Source: Actinomycetales bacterium (lineage in GTDB: Bacteria; Actinomycetota; Actinomycetes; Actinomycetales; Kineosporiaceae). From it: a stretch of 64,000 bases of DNA. The DNA lies in assembly GCA_012719445.1 (NCBI GenBank), contig JAAYAH010000137.1:1-64000 (forward strand), read 5' to 3'. The notes under the pieces were generated by a model. That model worked only from the letters and a program-made list of their open reading frames with translations, searched no databases and was not told where the DNA came from. Positions 24,620-32,456 of this stretch are shown here, one piece after another (position 1 is the first letter of the stretch; each line of letters begins with the position of its first letter). The position numbers were made by a program, and so were the translations under genes.

Positions 24620-25831
24620 TCAGCAGAAGACGTCGCAGATCTCCTCGCGCAGGGACACGGCCTCCGGGGCGCTCCGCAACGAGGCGGTGGTCAACCGCTC
24701 GGCGAGGTCCCGCAGGCGCTTGTGGATCCAGGAGATGCGACGCTCCGGGGGCAGGTCGAGCACCGGCCGGACGGCGACGGTCGCCGAGTCCAGGTCACCG
24801 AGCCGTACGTGCGCGATCGCCTGGTAGACGTGGGCGAGCGCCTCGTCGTCCAGGGACCGGGTCTCGGGAGGCTCGCGCTCCCACAGCGAGATCGCGATCG
24901 ACGCCTCCCGCGCCGCGCGGGAGGCGTGTTCCCCGCCCTCCAGCCACAGCATGCTGCTCCCGGCGTAGTAGTGCTGCTTGGCCTGGGAGAAGGTGAACAG
25001 TCCCGGGGCGGAGTCGGCGGTGGCCAGCGTGTCCCGTTCCCGCTGCGCCTGGTCGAGCGCCTCGGTGGCACCGGGGGAGTCGCCGAGGTTGGCCCGGCAC
25101 TGGGCGAGGCCGGCGAGCAGCCGGAGGTGCCCCGTGCCCGCCGTCGGGTACCGGAACCCGTCCTGGACCAGGCCCAGCGCCCGCGGGTAGTCCGAGTCGA
25201 AGCGGGCGATGAGGCTCTGGGTGCCCCTGATCCAGACCCGCAGCTCGTTGTCGTCCGCGAGGTCCGCGTACAGCCAGGCGACCTCGGCGTGCGTCGCCGC
25301 CCCCCGGGAGTCGCCGAGGTCCAGAGAGGCGTAGGACAGGGCGCCCTGCACCCGGGCGAGGTCGAGGTACAGGTCGGAGAGGTCGCGCGGCCGGTAGTGG
25401 TGGGTCTTCAGCCGCTGGAGGATGAGCCGCCGCAGTTCCACGGCCTCGGCGAGCATCGGGATCGGCGGGTTCGCGAGGTAGGCGACCGCGAGCTGCTGCG
25501 TCGCCCGGTGCAGCTCGTCGAGGTCCAGCTCCTCGTTGTCCCCGATGAGCCGCATCGACTCGCTGACCGAGGTGGCGAGCAGCCGGCCGGTGCGCTCGAC
25601 CCGGCGCCGCTCGGCGTCCTCGGTGTCCCAGGCCGAGGTGAGCGATCCGCCCGCCTGCAGCGCGATCTCGGCCAGCTCGGCGAACTTGCGGTCGGGGAAC
25701 TTGTCGCCCTGCTCCACCTTGCCGACGTAGGCGCGGTTGAAGCAGATGCGTTCCCCCAGGTCACGCAGGGACCAACCGCGTGCGACCCGCAGTTCCCGCA
25801 CGCGTGCACCGAATCGCTGCTGCCCTGTCAC
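24620..25831 (-). CDS. XRE-family regulator with C-terminal TPR-like domain
   Basis: 403 residues, GTG start. Residues 8-62 form a Cro/C1 HTH (FGARVRELRVARGWSLRDLGERI, recognition FNRAYVGKVEQGDKFP). Residues about 85-400 are helical repeats of TPR type (LDLARVQGALSYASLDLGDSRGAATHAE, HYYAGSSMLWLEGG, AHVYQAIAHVRLGDLDSATVAV, cited in part). HTH-TPR proteins of this length resemble the RRNPP class, where the repeats bind a peptide. Divergent from two tiny genes across an intergenic region with strong inverted repeats, it is the obvious candidate to control them. Confidence 0.9.
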   Translation of the reverse strand: MTGQQRFGARVRELRVARGWSLRDLGERICFNRAYVGKVEQGDKFPDRKFAELAEIALQAGGSLTSAWDTEDAERRRVERTGRLLATSVSESMRLIGDNEELDLDELHRATQQLAVAYLANPPIPMLAEAVELRRLILQRLKTHHYRPRDLSDLYLDLARVQGALSYASLDLGDSRGAATHAEVAWLYADLADDNELRVWIRGTQSLIARFDSDYPRALGLVQDGFRYPTAGTGHLRLLAGLAQCRANLGDSPGATEALDQAQRERDTLATADSAPGLFTFSQAKQHYYAGSSMLWLEGGEHASRAAREASIAISLWEREPPETRSLDDEALAHVYQAIAHVRLGDLDSATVAVRPVLDLPPERRISWIHKRLRDLAERLTTASLRSAPEAVSLREEICDVFC

Positions 25832-25877
25832 GGCATCCAGACTCCGTCCCGGGGTCGCCGGACTGTAGGTGGACGGT

Positions 25878-25909
25878 GTCGCCCACCAGAACTGTATACA
25901 GTGGGCGAC
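25878..25909. promoter_or_regulatory. Interlaced palindromic operator in divergent promoter region
   Basis: Outer arms GTCGCCCAC (25878-25886) and GTGGGCGAC (25901-25909) are exact reverse complements separated by 14 bases. Interleaved is the perfect 12-base palindrome ACTGTATACAGT (25891-25902). A third weak inverted repeat, TCACG-N6-CGTGA, lies at 25942-25957. This is the likely binding site of the XRE-TPR regulator. Confidence 0.7.
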
Positions 25910-26081
25910 AGCTCAGACACTCTCAGCTACTGAATTGTCCCTCACGCTAGTACGTGACAGCAGCCACACGATCGTCGGACGCCCTCGGTCGGACGCGATC
26001 GGAAGTGACACGACCGCAACGGGTCTCGCCGGGCAGAGGCGGCGGGCACGGGGCGACACGTTCCACAGAGGAGGCGCAGCG

Positions 26082-26441
26082 GTGACGTCGGTCGGATCTC
26101 CAGCGGGCACGCCCCCCGACCGCGGGGGACGGATCCCCGTCGCGCGTCTCGACTCCGGACTCGTCGGTGACAGGGGCGTCGACGATGCCGGGGTGGAGAT
26201 CGTCTCCGCCGAGGGGCGGGGCGCGTCGGGTCCCGCGGACGAGTGTCTCGACCTGCGGGCCATCGACCTGCGGACCGCCGTGCCCGTCCCGGTGACGGCG
26301 GAGACGGCGGCGGAGTCGAGGACCCGGCCGGTCTGGCGGCCGGGAGGGGCCGCGAACCCCGGCACCGGCGACTGGTTCATGGCCGACGGCATCGTCGTCA
26401 CCGACCAACCGCTCACCCCGAGGGGGGGTGTCACCCGGTGA
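26082..26441 (+). CDS. Unknown 119-residue protein of the XRE-TPR unit
   Basis: GTG at 26082 chosen because GAGGAGG lies 8 bases upstream; in-frame codons upstream lack an RBS and would cross the operator. The product is soluble, rich in Gly/Asp/Pro, without signal peptide, and ends in a more conserved-looking block (NPGTGDWFMADGIVVTDQP). The stop overlaps the next start by 4 bases. No family was recognised. It might be a precursor or partner protein, which is speculation. Confidence 0.65.
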   Translation: MTSVGSPAGTPPDRGGRIPVARLDSGLVGDRGVDDAGVEIVSAEGRGASGPADECLDLRAIDLRTAVPVPVTAETAAESRTRPVWRPGGAANPGTGDWFMADGIVVTDQPLTPRGGVTR

Positions 26442-26677
26442 ACACCTTCGTGTGGCTGCTGGTCCTTGCCGGTGCCCCTGGCGCGTTCGGGACCTGGGTC
26501 GCCATGCTGCGCCGGGTCCGGCCGGAGAGCACGTGGCACCGGGTGTTCGCGGCGCAGGTCGCCGTGGCCGAGGACTACGCCAGCGTCGAGGCATGGCGCA
26601 CCGTGCTGGTCCCGGACGGCGCGCCGACGGGGCCTGCGGCGGAGACCGCCCTCATCCCCGGCAAGGGCGTGCGCTGA
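26438..26677 (+). CDS. Unknown 79-residue membrane-anchored protein of the XRE-TPR unit
   Basis: GTG start overlapping the previous stop (GTGA). Residues 1-24 are one hydrophobic helix (FVWLLVLAGAPGAFGTWVAML) followed by arginines, so the N-terminus is probably a membrane anchor. The remaining 50 residues are soluble. Tight coupling with the 119-residue gene and the divergent XRE-TPR regulator suggest one functional unit. No homologue was recognised. Confidence 0.7.
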   Translation: MNTFVWLLVLAGAPGAFGTWVAMLRRVRPESTWHRVFAAQVAVAEDYASVEAWRTVLVPDGAPTGPAAETALIPGKGVR

Positions 26678-26928
26678 TCCCTCGCGTGGCCGGGCAGGTC
26701 CCGGCCGGCGCGAGCCGAGGACGTTCCTGGAGGGTGCCGACAGGGAGCGGCGCCAGGGGGAGAGACGGCAGCGGGGTCGGTGTTCGCACCGGCCCCGCTG
26801 CCGTGCCCTCGACCCGATGTCCGCGAAGGCGTGCCTCGGCCCGTACCATGCGAGTGGCCTGTGGATCTCCGCCGGCCCGGCGTGATCCGAGGGGGTCGCG
26901 TCGTGTGCCTCGCGACGAAGGACCGTCG

Positions 26929-28293
26929 ATGACCATCGTGAGCGCCGACCTCGACGTGCGGACGCTGGGGGAGTGCCGGATCGACTCGCCGCTCGCGGGC
27001 GGACTCGGCGCCCGGCGGACGTCGCAGCACTACGTCGCGGAGTCGGACCGGGTTCTCTTCGACGACACCACGACGATGGTGGTCGAGCGCGGCGTCCCGG
27101 CGGCCGACCTCCCGGGCTTCGAGCCGGCGGGACCCCGGCGGCGGATCTTCTTCGACCCGTCGAAGATCAGAGCCGGCATCGTGACCTGCGGCGGGTTGTG
27201 CCCAGGGCTCAACGACGTCGTCCGCGGCATCGTGCTGCAGCTCACCCAGCTCTACGGGGTGCGGCGGATCGTCGGCTTCCGCAACGGGTACCGGGGCTTC
27301 ATCCCGCGGTACGGGGACCCGACGGTGGAGCTGACCCCCGCCTCGGTCAACGGGATCGACGAGCTCGGCGGGACCGTCCTCGGCACGTCGCGCGGGCAGC
27401 AGGACGTCGGCGAGATCGTCGACTGCCTGGAGCGGATGGACGTCAACATCCTGTTCGTCGTCGGCGGGGACGGGTCCATGCGCGGGGCGATCCGCATCGC
27501 GCAGGAGGTGCGGGCGAGGGGCTGCCGGATCGCCGTGGTCGGGATCCCCAAGACCATCGACAACGACATCCCCTTCATCGACCACAGCTTCGGCTTCCAG
27601 ACGGCGTTCGCCGAGGCGGCCCGGTTCCTTCGGGCAGCCCAGGTCGAGGCGTCCTCCGTGCCCAACGGCGTCGGCCTGGTCAAGCTCATGGGACGCCACT
27701 CGGGCTTCATCGCCTGCTACGCCCGGCTCGCCGAGGGGGACACCGACTTCGTGCTCATCCCGGAGGTCCCGTTCGCGCTGGACGGCGAGCACGGCTTCCT
27801 CGCCCACCTCGGGGCCCGGGTGCGCGAGAAGGGGTTCGCCGTCGTCGCGGTCGCCGAGGGCGCGGGCCAGGAGCACCTGACCGGGGGGCAGGAGGCCGTC
27901 GACGCCTCCGGCAACAGGAAGCTGAAGGACATCGGCTCCCTGCTGCGGGACCGCATCGTCGAGGACCTCACCGCGGCCGGGGTGGAGCCGGTCATCAAGT
28001 ACTTCGACCCCAGCTACGCGATCCGCAGCGTGCCGGCCAACTCCTTCGACAGCGTCTACTGCATCCAGCTCGCCCAGGCGGCGGTGCACGCCGCGATGGC
28101 GGGCCGCACGGAGACGGTCATCGGCCGCTGGCACGGCCGGTACGTGCACATCCCCATGGCTCTGGTGGTCAGCGAGCGGAGCCAGGTGGACCCGAACGGC
28201 GAGCTGTGGCTGTCGGTGCTGGAGGCGACGGGTCAGCCCGCGCGGTTCGGTGCCGCGCCCGAGGACGCGGCGACCTCGCTGCTCAGCGTCTGA
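26929..28293 (+). CDS. ATP-dependent 6-phosphofructokinase, plant/trypanosome-like group
   Basis: 454 residues, ATG behind GAAGGA. Phosphofructokinase core begins at about residue 80 (AGIVTCGGLCPGLNDVVR). The nucleotide motif is GGDGS (Gly where PPi-dependent enzymes have a second Asp), together with PKTIDNDI (Lys where bacterial ATP enzymes have Gly). This combination occurs in plant- and trypanosome-type ATP-PFKs, so ATP is the likely donor. MGRHSG and YFDPSYAIRS substrate motifs are present. The N-terminal 75 residues are extra. It would convert fructose-6-phosphate to fructose-1,6-bisphosphate in glycolysis. Confidence 0.92.
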   Translation: MTIVSADLDVRTLGECRIDSPLAGGLGARRTSQHYVAESDRVLFDDTTTMVVERGVPAADLPGFEPAGPRRRIFFDPSKIRAGIVTCGGLCPGLNDVVRGIVLQLTQLYGVRRIVGFRNGYRGFIPRYGDPTVELTPASVNGIDELGGTVLGTSRGQQDVGEIVDCLERMDVNILFVVGGDGSMRGAIRIAQEVRARGCRIAVVGIPKTIDNDIPFIDHSFGFQTAFAEAARFLRAAQVEASSVPNGVGLVKLMGRHSGFIACYARLAEGDTDFVLIPEVPFALDGEHGFLAHLGARVREKGFAVVAVAEGAGQEHLTGGQEAVDASGNRKLKDIGSLLRDRIVEDLTAAGVEPVIKYFDPSYAIRSVPANSFDSVYCIQLAQAAVHAAMAGRTETVIGRWHGRYVHIPMALVVSERSQVDPNGELWLSVLEATGQPARFGAAPEDAATSLLSV

Positions 28294-28313
28294 GTCGCCG
28301 AACCGCGCGCCGC

Positions 28314-28655
28314 TCAGAGCTCCGGCAGTCGCTCACCGAGGTTCACCGTGTACTTGCCGACGACGGCCCCGCCGGCGTCGATCAGGGCCATCAGCCGCTG
28401 GGCCGCGGCGATGACCGCCTGGTCGGCCGCGGCGCCGGTCTCGGCGAGCACGCTCTCCAGCCGGTCGTTCCAGGCCTCGGGATCCTCCAGGTAGGAGTCC
28501 AGCGCGGTCTCGGCCCTCTGGTCACCGGCGAACCGGGTCACGATCGTCCGCTTCAGTGCGTGGTAGGCGTCCCTGGCGACGCCTGTCGACTGCTCCCCCA
28601 GACCACGAGACGCCCCACCCGCCAGGGCCGTCATGATCAGCGTGATGGGGTCCAC
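28314..28655 (-). CDS. Small Bell-like (effector-associated) helical protein
   Basis: 113 residues, GTG start behind AGGGAGG. The N-terminal MDPITLIMTALAGGASRG followed by ARDAYHALKRTI, an acidic repeat of EDPEAWNDRLESVL, and AAQRLMAL resemble small actinobacterial proteins described as Bell domains, four-helix bundles associated with NLR-type immunity and amyloid signalling. Those usually end in a Gly-rich motif with VQVGD-type RHIM-like core. Here the tail KYTVNLGERLPEL stops early and only VNLG could match. The assignment is from pattern memory, so function is open. It is convergent with the phosphofructokinase gene. Confidence 0.7.
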   Translation of the reverse strand: MDPITLIMTALAGGASRGLGEQSTGVARDAYHALKRTIVTRFAGDQRAETALDSYLEDPEAWNDRLESVLAETGAAADQAVIAAAQRLMALIDAGGAVVGKYTVNLGERLPEL

Positions 28656-28752
28656 GCTGCGCCTCCCTGTGACTGATCAATCACCTCGAGACAGCATGGC
28701 ACTGACCGTCGGGACGCGCCCGGAGGAGAGTGACAGCGCAAAGTGTCCTAGG

Positions 28753-31700
28753 TCACATTTGTGACGGAGGGTCACCCTGATGGGGTTTCGCTGCGGAGAG
28801 TAACGGATCGTCACCACGGTGTCGGCCGCTGGGGATCAGCCCGCCGCGAACCGTCGGCGGTCCGTGACGGTCCTCCGGCTCGCGGAGGTCGAGGGACCGG
28901 CCGACGGGCTCGGCGCGGGTCAGCTCGTCGAGCCCGCCGAGGGAGCCGAACCGGACCAGGGAGCCCATCGCCCTCGCCGCGGTGAGCCGCGCGGTCGGCA
29001 CCTCCCGCACCAGCTCCCGCTCGGTCTCGTCGATGAGCTGCCGGGCGAGGCGACCCGGCCGGATCCCCCTCGCCGCAGCCCACCCGTTCCCGGTCGCGAG
29101 GATCCGTGCCCCCGTCTCGCTCCTGCCCGCCCGGTGCTGGGCCACCCCGAGCAGGCAGACCAGTTCGGGCATGCAGATGAGCTGTCCGGTGTCGTGGTGG
29201 AGCTCGACGGCGGTGCGCAGCAGCCCTGCCGCTCGCTCGGCATCGGCCGGTCCCCCGGCCTGGCGCAGGGCGAGCAGGCCCGCGTAGCCGAGGACGACCG
29301 CCCGGTCGGGCAGGGAGTCCGTTGCCCGTGCGGCCCACTCGGCCGCCGCCATCAGTCCCGACGCCCGCTCGGCGTCCCCGCTCTCGTCCGCGGCGAAGGC
29401 GAGGTTGGCGAGCGCGTACCCGAGGTCGTCGTCGGCGTGCTGCCCGGTCGCCCACCGGCGGAATTCCTCGAAGGCCGGCACGGCCCGTTCGACCATGCCC
29501 AGCTCCGCGTGGAGCTCTCCCAGCTCGCTGCCCAGCCAGAACACCCTGGCCTCGTCACCCGCCGCCCTGGCAGCCTCGCGGGCCTCGGTGAGGTCCTCGA
29601 CCGCCGCCTCGATCGCTCCGGTGAAGCGGTGCGCCACCCCTCGCCCGGAGAGGATCCGCGACCTGATCAGGTCATCGCGGAGGTCGTCCGCCTCGCGCAG
29701 CGCGGTGTCGTAGATCCGGCAGGCCGCCCTCGGGTCGCCCCGCTCGAGGCACAGGTGAGCCTCGGAGAGCAGCAGCATGGCCCGGAGATCGGGCGGGACG
29801 ACGGCATCCCGTGCCGGAGGGAGCCAGCGCTCGATGAGGGCCGATCGCCCGGAGAACCACCAGTAGTCGAGCAGCGCGAGCACGAACCGGCTGAGCAGCA
29901 CCCCGTCACCCACGGCGGCGCAGTGGGCCAGCGCAGCGGCGATGTTCCCCGCCTCGTCGTCGAGCAGGAGGCGCTGGGCCAGCCCGGCGGTCCGCCACCC
30001 CGGCCCCAGCTCCTCGGTGAGAGCGGCGTAGTGGTCGGCGTGGCGGTCCCGGATCCGGCGGTCGGCAGCCTCCGGCAGCCCCGCCGCGTACTCCCGCACC
30101 GTCTCCAGCAGGGTCATCCGGGCGGACCCGTCCGAGACGACGAGGCTCCGGTCGACCAGGCGCTCCAGGACGTCGATGACCTCCTCGTCGGAGTCGTCAC
30201 CGGGGTCGCACACCGCCTCGGCCGCCTCGATGGTCCAACCGCCGGCGAACACGGAGAGCTGGGCGAACACCCTCCGCTCCACCGGCCCGAGGAGCTGAGC
30301 GCTCCAGTCGAGGGCCGCGCGCATGCTGCGGTGCCGGTCCGGCAGGTCCCTCGGCCCGCCGGTGAGCAGCCGGAGCCGCCGGTCGACCCGCCGGAGCATC
30401 TGCCCGGGAGGCAGGGTCCGCACCCTGGCCGCGGCGAGCTCCAGCGCCAGCGGCAGGCCGTCGAGCATCCGGATCACCCCGGCGACGTCCGCCGCGTTGT
30501 CCGCGGTGACCTCGAAGCCGGGCAGGACGGCGCGGGCCCGGTCCCGGAACAGCTGGACCGCCTCCGAGCGCAGCACCTCCTCCGGGTCGGTGTCGGTCCC
30601 GGCCTCGGGCAGCGGCAGCGGTGCGAGGTCGAGCACGTGCTCGCCGCGGAGGTGGAGCACGGTCCGGCTGGTCGCGAGCACGGTGAGTCCCTCGACCCGG
30701 TCCAGCAGCGTGGTGAGGTCGTCGAGGACGGCCCCCTGCTCCACGAGCTGTTCCAGGTTGTCGAGGATCAGCAGGACCGGGTGCGCGGAGAGCACCCGGA
30801 TCGCCGTCTCCAACGACGGCTCTCCCGACCAGTCCGCCCCGGTGCGCAGGGCCCGGCAGATCTCGGGCAGCATGTCGGCGGCGTCCCGCACGGCCACCAG
30901 TTGCACGACGACGCTCTCGACCCTGGCCGCGACCTCGAGGGCGAGCCGGGTCTTGCCGGTCCCGCCCGGGCCGACGACGGTGAGCAGCCGGACCTCGGGG
31001 TCGCTCACCAGGCGCAGGGCGTGCGCCAGTTCGTGCCGCCGCCCGACGAGCGACGTCCTCGGGCGGGTGAACGCCGGGTACCACCGGGAACCGTCCCCGG
31101 CCGTCCCGTCCTGTTCCGGTGGCTGCCCTCCGCTCGCCGCGTCGCCCGGGGCGGGATCGCCGGGAGGGGCGGGGCCGTCGTGGGCGGTCGCGGAGCCGAC
31201 CACCGCCGTCCCCGCGGGTGGGGCGGCGAGCGGGATCTCCTGCCGGAGCAGGCGCAGGTGCAGCTCGCGCAGGTGGGGCCCGGGGTCGACACCGAGCTCG
31301 TCGGCCAGTCGTCCGGCGGCCGCTGTGTAGGCGGCGACCGCGTCGGCCTGCCTGCCGCAGCGGTACAGGGTGAGCAGGAGCTGGCCGACCAGCCGCTCGT
31401 CGAGCGGGTGCAGCAGCACCAGCTCCTCCAGCTCCGGCAGCAGCTCCTCGTGCCGGCCGAGAACCGCGTCGGCGTCGATCCGGTCGAGCAGGGTCGCCAG
31501 GCGGGCTGCCTCCAGCCTGGCCAGAATCCCCTCCGCGGCCGGAACCCCCTCCAGCTCGGTCAGGGCGGGACCCCGCCAGAGGGCGAGCGCGGCCCTCAGG
31601 TCCACCGCCGCGGCCGCGACGTCGCCCGCGGCCAGCAGGGCGCGCCCTGAGGCGGCCAGCCGCTCGAACCGGTGCACGTCCACCGCGTCCGGGGCCACGT

Positions 31701-31998
31701 CGAGCAGGTACCCGCCGGGCGCCCGCTGCACCGCGACCGACGGTTCCAATGCTTTCCGTAGTCGGGATGCGACAACCTGTAACGCATTCTCCGGCCGGTC
31801 GGGGAGGGCGGTGTCGTCCCAGAGCACCTCGACGAGCCGCCGGTGCGGGACGACCGACCGCGGTGACAGCGCCAGCAGGGTGAGCAGCCTGCGCACCCGG
31901 GGGCCGCCGACCGGCACCGGGGCGTCGTCGAGGCGCACCTCGAACGGCCCGAGCACCCGGAGGTCGACGCCCGGCGCGACCGGAGGACTGCTCGTCAC
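28753..31998 (-). CDS. AfsR/SARP-type regulator: OmpR HTH-BTAD-NB-ARC-TPR
   Basis: 1081 residues. Residues 12-100 form the OmpR-like winged HTH (VDLRVLGPFEVRLDD, RLLTLLALSPRSVVPHRRLVEVLW). Residues 105-250 are the bacterial transcriptional activation domain (VHRFERLAASG, LYRCGRQADAVAAYTAAAGRL). Residues about 310-620 are a STAND ATPase with Walker A VGPGGTGKTRLALE and Walker B LLILDNLEQL. The remainder is TPR-like (HADHYAALTEELGPGW onward). Such proteins activate secondary-metabolite or stress genes. No biosynthetic gene cluster is adjacent; the divergent neighbour is a micro-ORF segment and an MFS exporter, which are its most likely targets. No clear RBS at the GTG start. Confidence 0.93.
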   Translation of the reverse strand: MTSSPPVAPGVDLRVLGPFEVRLDDAPVPVGGPRVRRLLTLLALSPRSVVPHRRLVEVLWDDTALPDRPENALQVVASRLRKALEPSVAVQRAPGGYLLDVAPDAVDVHRFERLAASGRALLAAGDVAAAAVDLRAALALWRGPALTELEGVPAAEGILARLEAARLATLLDRIDADAVLGRHEELLPELEELVLLHPLDERLVGQLLLTLYRCGRQADAVAAYTAAAGRLADELGVDPGPHLRELHLRLLRQEIPLAAPPAGTAVVGSATAHDGPAPPGDPAPGDAASGGQPPEQDGTAGDGSRWYPAFTRPRTSLVGRRHELAHALRLVSDPEVRLLTVVGPGGTGKTRLALEVAARVESVVVQLVAVRDAADMLPEICRALRTGADWSGEPSLETAIRVLSAHPVLLILDNLEQLVEQGAVLDDLTTLLDRVEGLTVLATSRTVLHLRGEHVLDLAPLPLPEAGTDTDPEEVLRSEAVQLFRDRARAVLPGFEVTADNAADVAGVIRMLDGLPLALELAAARVRTLPPGQMLRRVDRRLRLLTGGPRDLPDRHRSMRAALDWSAQLLGPVERRVFAQLSVFAGGWTIEAAEAVCDPGDDSDEEVIDVLERLVDRSLVVSDGSARMTLLETVREYAAGLPEAADRRIRDRHADHYAALTEELGPGWRTAGLAQRLLLDDEAGNIAAALAHCAAVGDGVLLSRFVLALLDYWWFSGRSALIERWLPPARDAVVPPDLRAMLLLSEAHLCLERGDPRAACRIYDTALREADDLRDDLIRSRILSGRGVAHRFTGAIEAAVEDLTEAREAARAAGDEARVFWLGSELGELHAELGMVERAVPAFEEFRRWATGQHADDDLGYALANLAFAADESGDAERASGLMAAAEWAARATDSLPDRAVVLGYAGLLALRQAGGPADAERAAGLLRTAVELHHDTGQLICMPELVCLLGVAQHRAGRSETGARILATGNGWAAARGIRPGRLARQLIDETERELVREVPTARLTAARAMGSLVRFGSLGGLDELTRAEPVGRSLDLREPEDRHGPPTVRGGLIPSGRHRGDDPLLSAAKPHQGDPPSQM

Positions 31999-32154
31999 GG
32001 CCGAAGGCTAAGGGTTCCCGGCGGATTTCATAACGCCTTCGGCACTCGGATCACGCCTGACAGCGCACGGACAGCGTCCTGAAAGCGGCCGACGGCACAG
32101 TTCTGCCGTGCCCCGGGACGGCCGGGGGACCTGATCCGGAGGGAGGTGGACGAC

Positions 32155-32181
32155 GTGGAGCTGGGACGTAGCTGGGTCTGA
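32155..32181 (+). CDS. Candidate micro-ORF 1, MELGRSWV
   Basis: GTG start, eight codons, TGA. GGAGGGAGG stands 8 bases upstream. The C-terminal half has the only variable positions relative to the second copy. No known family; expression unproven. Confidence 0.4.
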   Translation: MELGRSWV

Positions 32182-32234
32182 CCGGTGGACGACGCGGGAC
32201 CGACAGGGACCTGATCCGGAGGGAGGTGGACGAC

Positions 32235-32261
32235 GTGGAGCTGGGACGCGCCTGGATCTGA
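32235..32261 (+). CDS. Candidate micro-ORF 2, MELGRAWI
   Basis: Second copy of the repeat, 80 bases downstream, with identical SD and start. Relative to copy one, codon 5 is synonymous (CGT to CGC), codon 6 is Ser to Ala and codon 8 Val to Ile. Trp7 is kept. Confidence 0.4.
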   Translation: MELGRAWI

Positions 32262-32359
32262 CCGGTGGACGACGCGGGCCGGGGTGGCCCCGGACGGGCT
32301 GTCCCGTCTCGGGGCCCGGCCGAGGCGCACGGAGCGAGAACACGGGAGGAGGGACGGAG

Positions 32360-32380
32360 ATGCGCGGCAAGCGGTGGTGA
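32360..32380 (+). CDS. Candidate micro-ORF 3, MRGKRW
   Basis: ATG start, six codons, TGA, with GGGAGGAGGG 6-9 bases upstream. Like the other two it is basic and has a Trp at or near the end. It stops 77 bases before the preferred MFS start, or 8 bases before an alternative GTG at 32388. Confidence 0.4.
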   Translation: MRGKRW

Positions 32381-32456
32381 GAGAGCTGTGACGGAACAGA
32401 TGGATGGACGAGGACGGCGACTCGGAGGGGACGCCGACGACGAGGGAGGCGGCACC

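Larger units (their letters stand above)
32126..32278 (+). repeat. 73-bp direct repeat, period 80
   Basis: Two copies starting GGGACCTGATCCGGAGGGAG and ending GGTGGACGACGCGGG. They differ at only four bases, all inside the 3' half of the enclosed micro-ORF (positions 32169-32171 and 32176 against 32249-32251 and 32256). The flanks are identical. Confidence 0.92.
31999..32456. other. Divergent intergenic region with duplicated micro-ORFs
   Basis: 458 bases between the SARP start (minus) and the MFS start (plus). It contains a 73-bp direct repeat (32126-32198 and 32206-32278), each copy holding an SD and an 8-codon ORF, then a 6-codon ORF with its own strong SD. Long ORFs across it on the minus strand are Ser/Pro-rich shadows. 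Confidence 0.75.
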
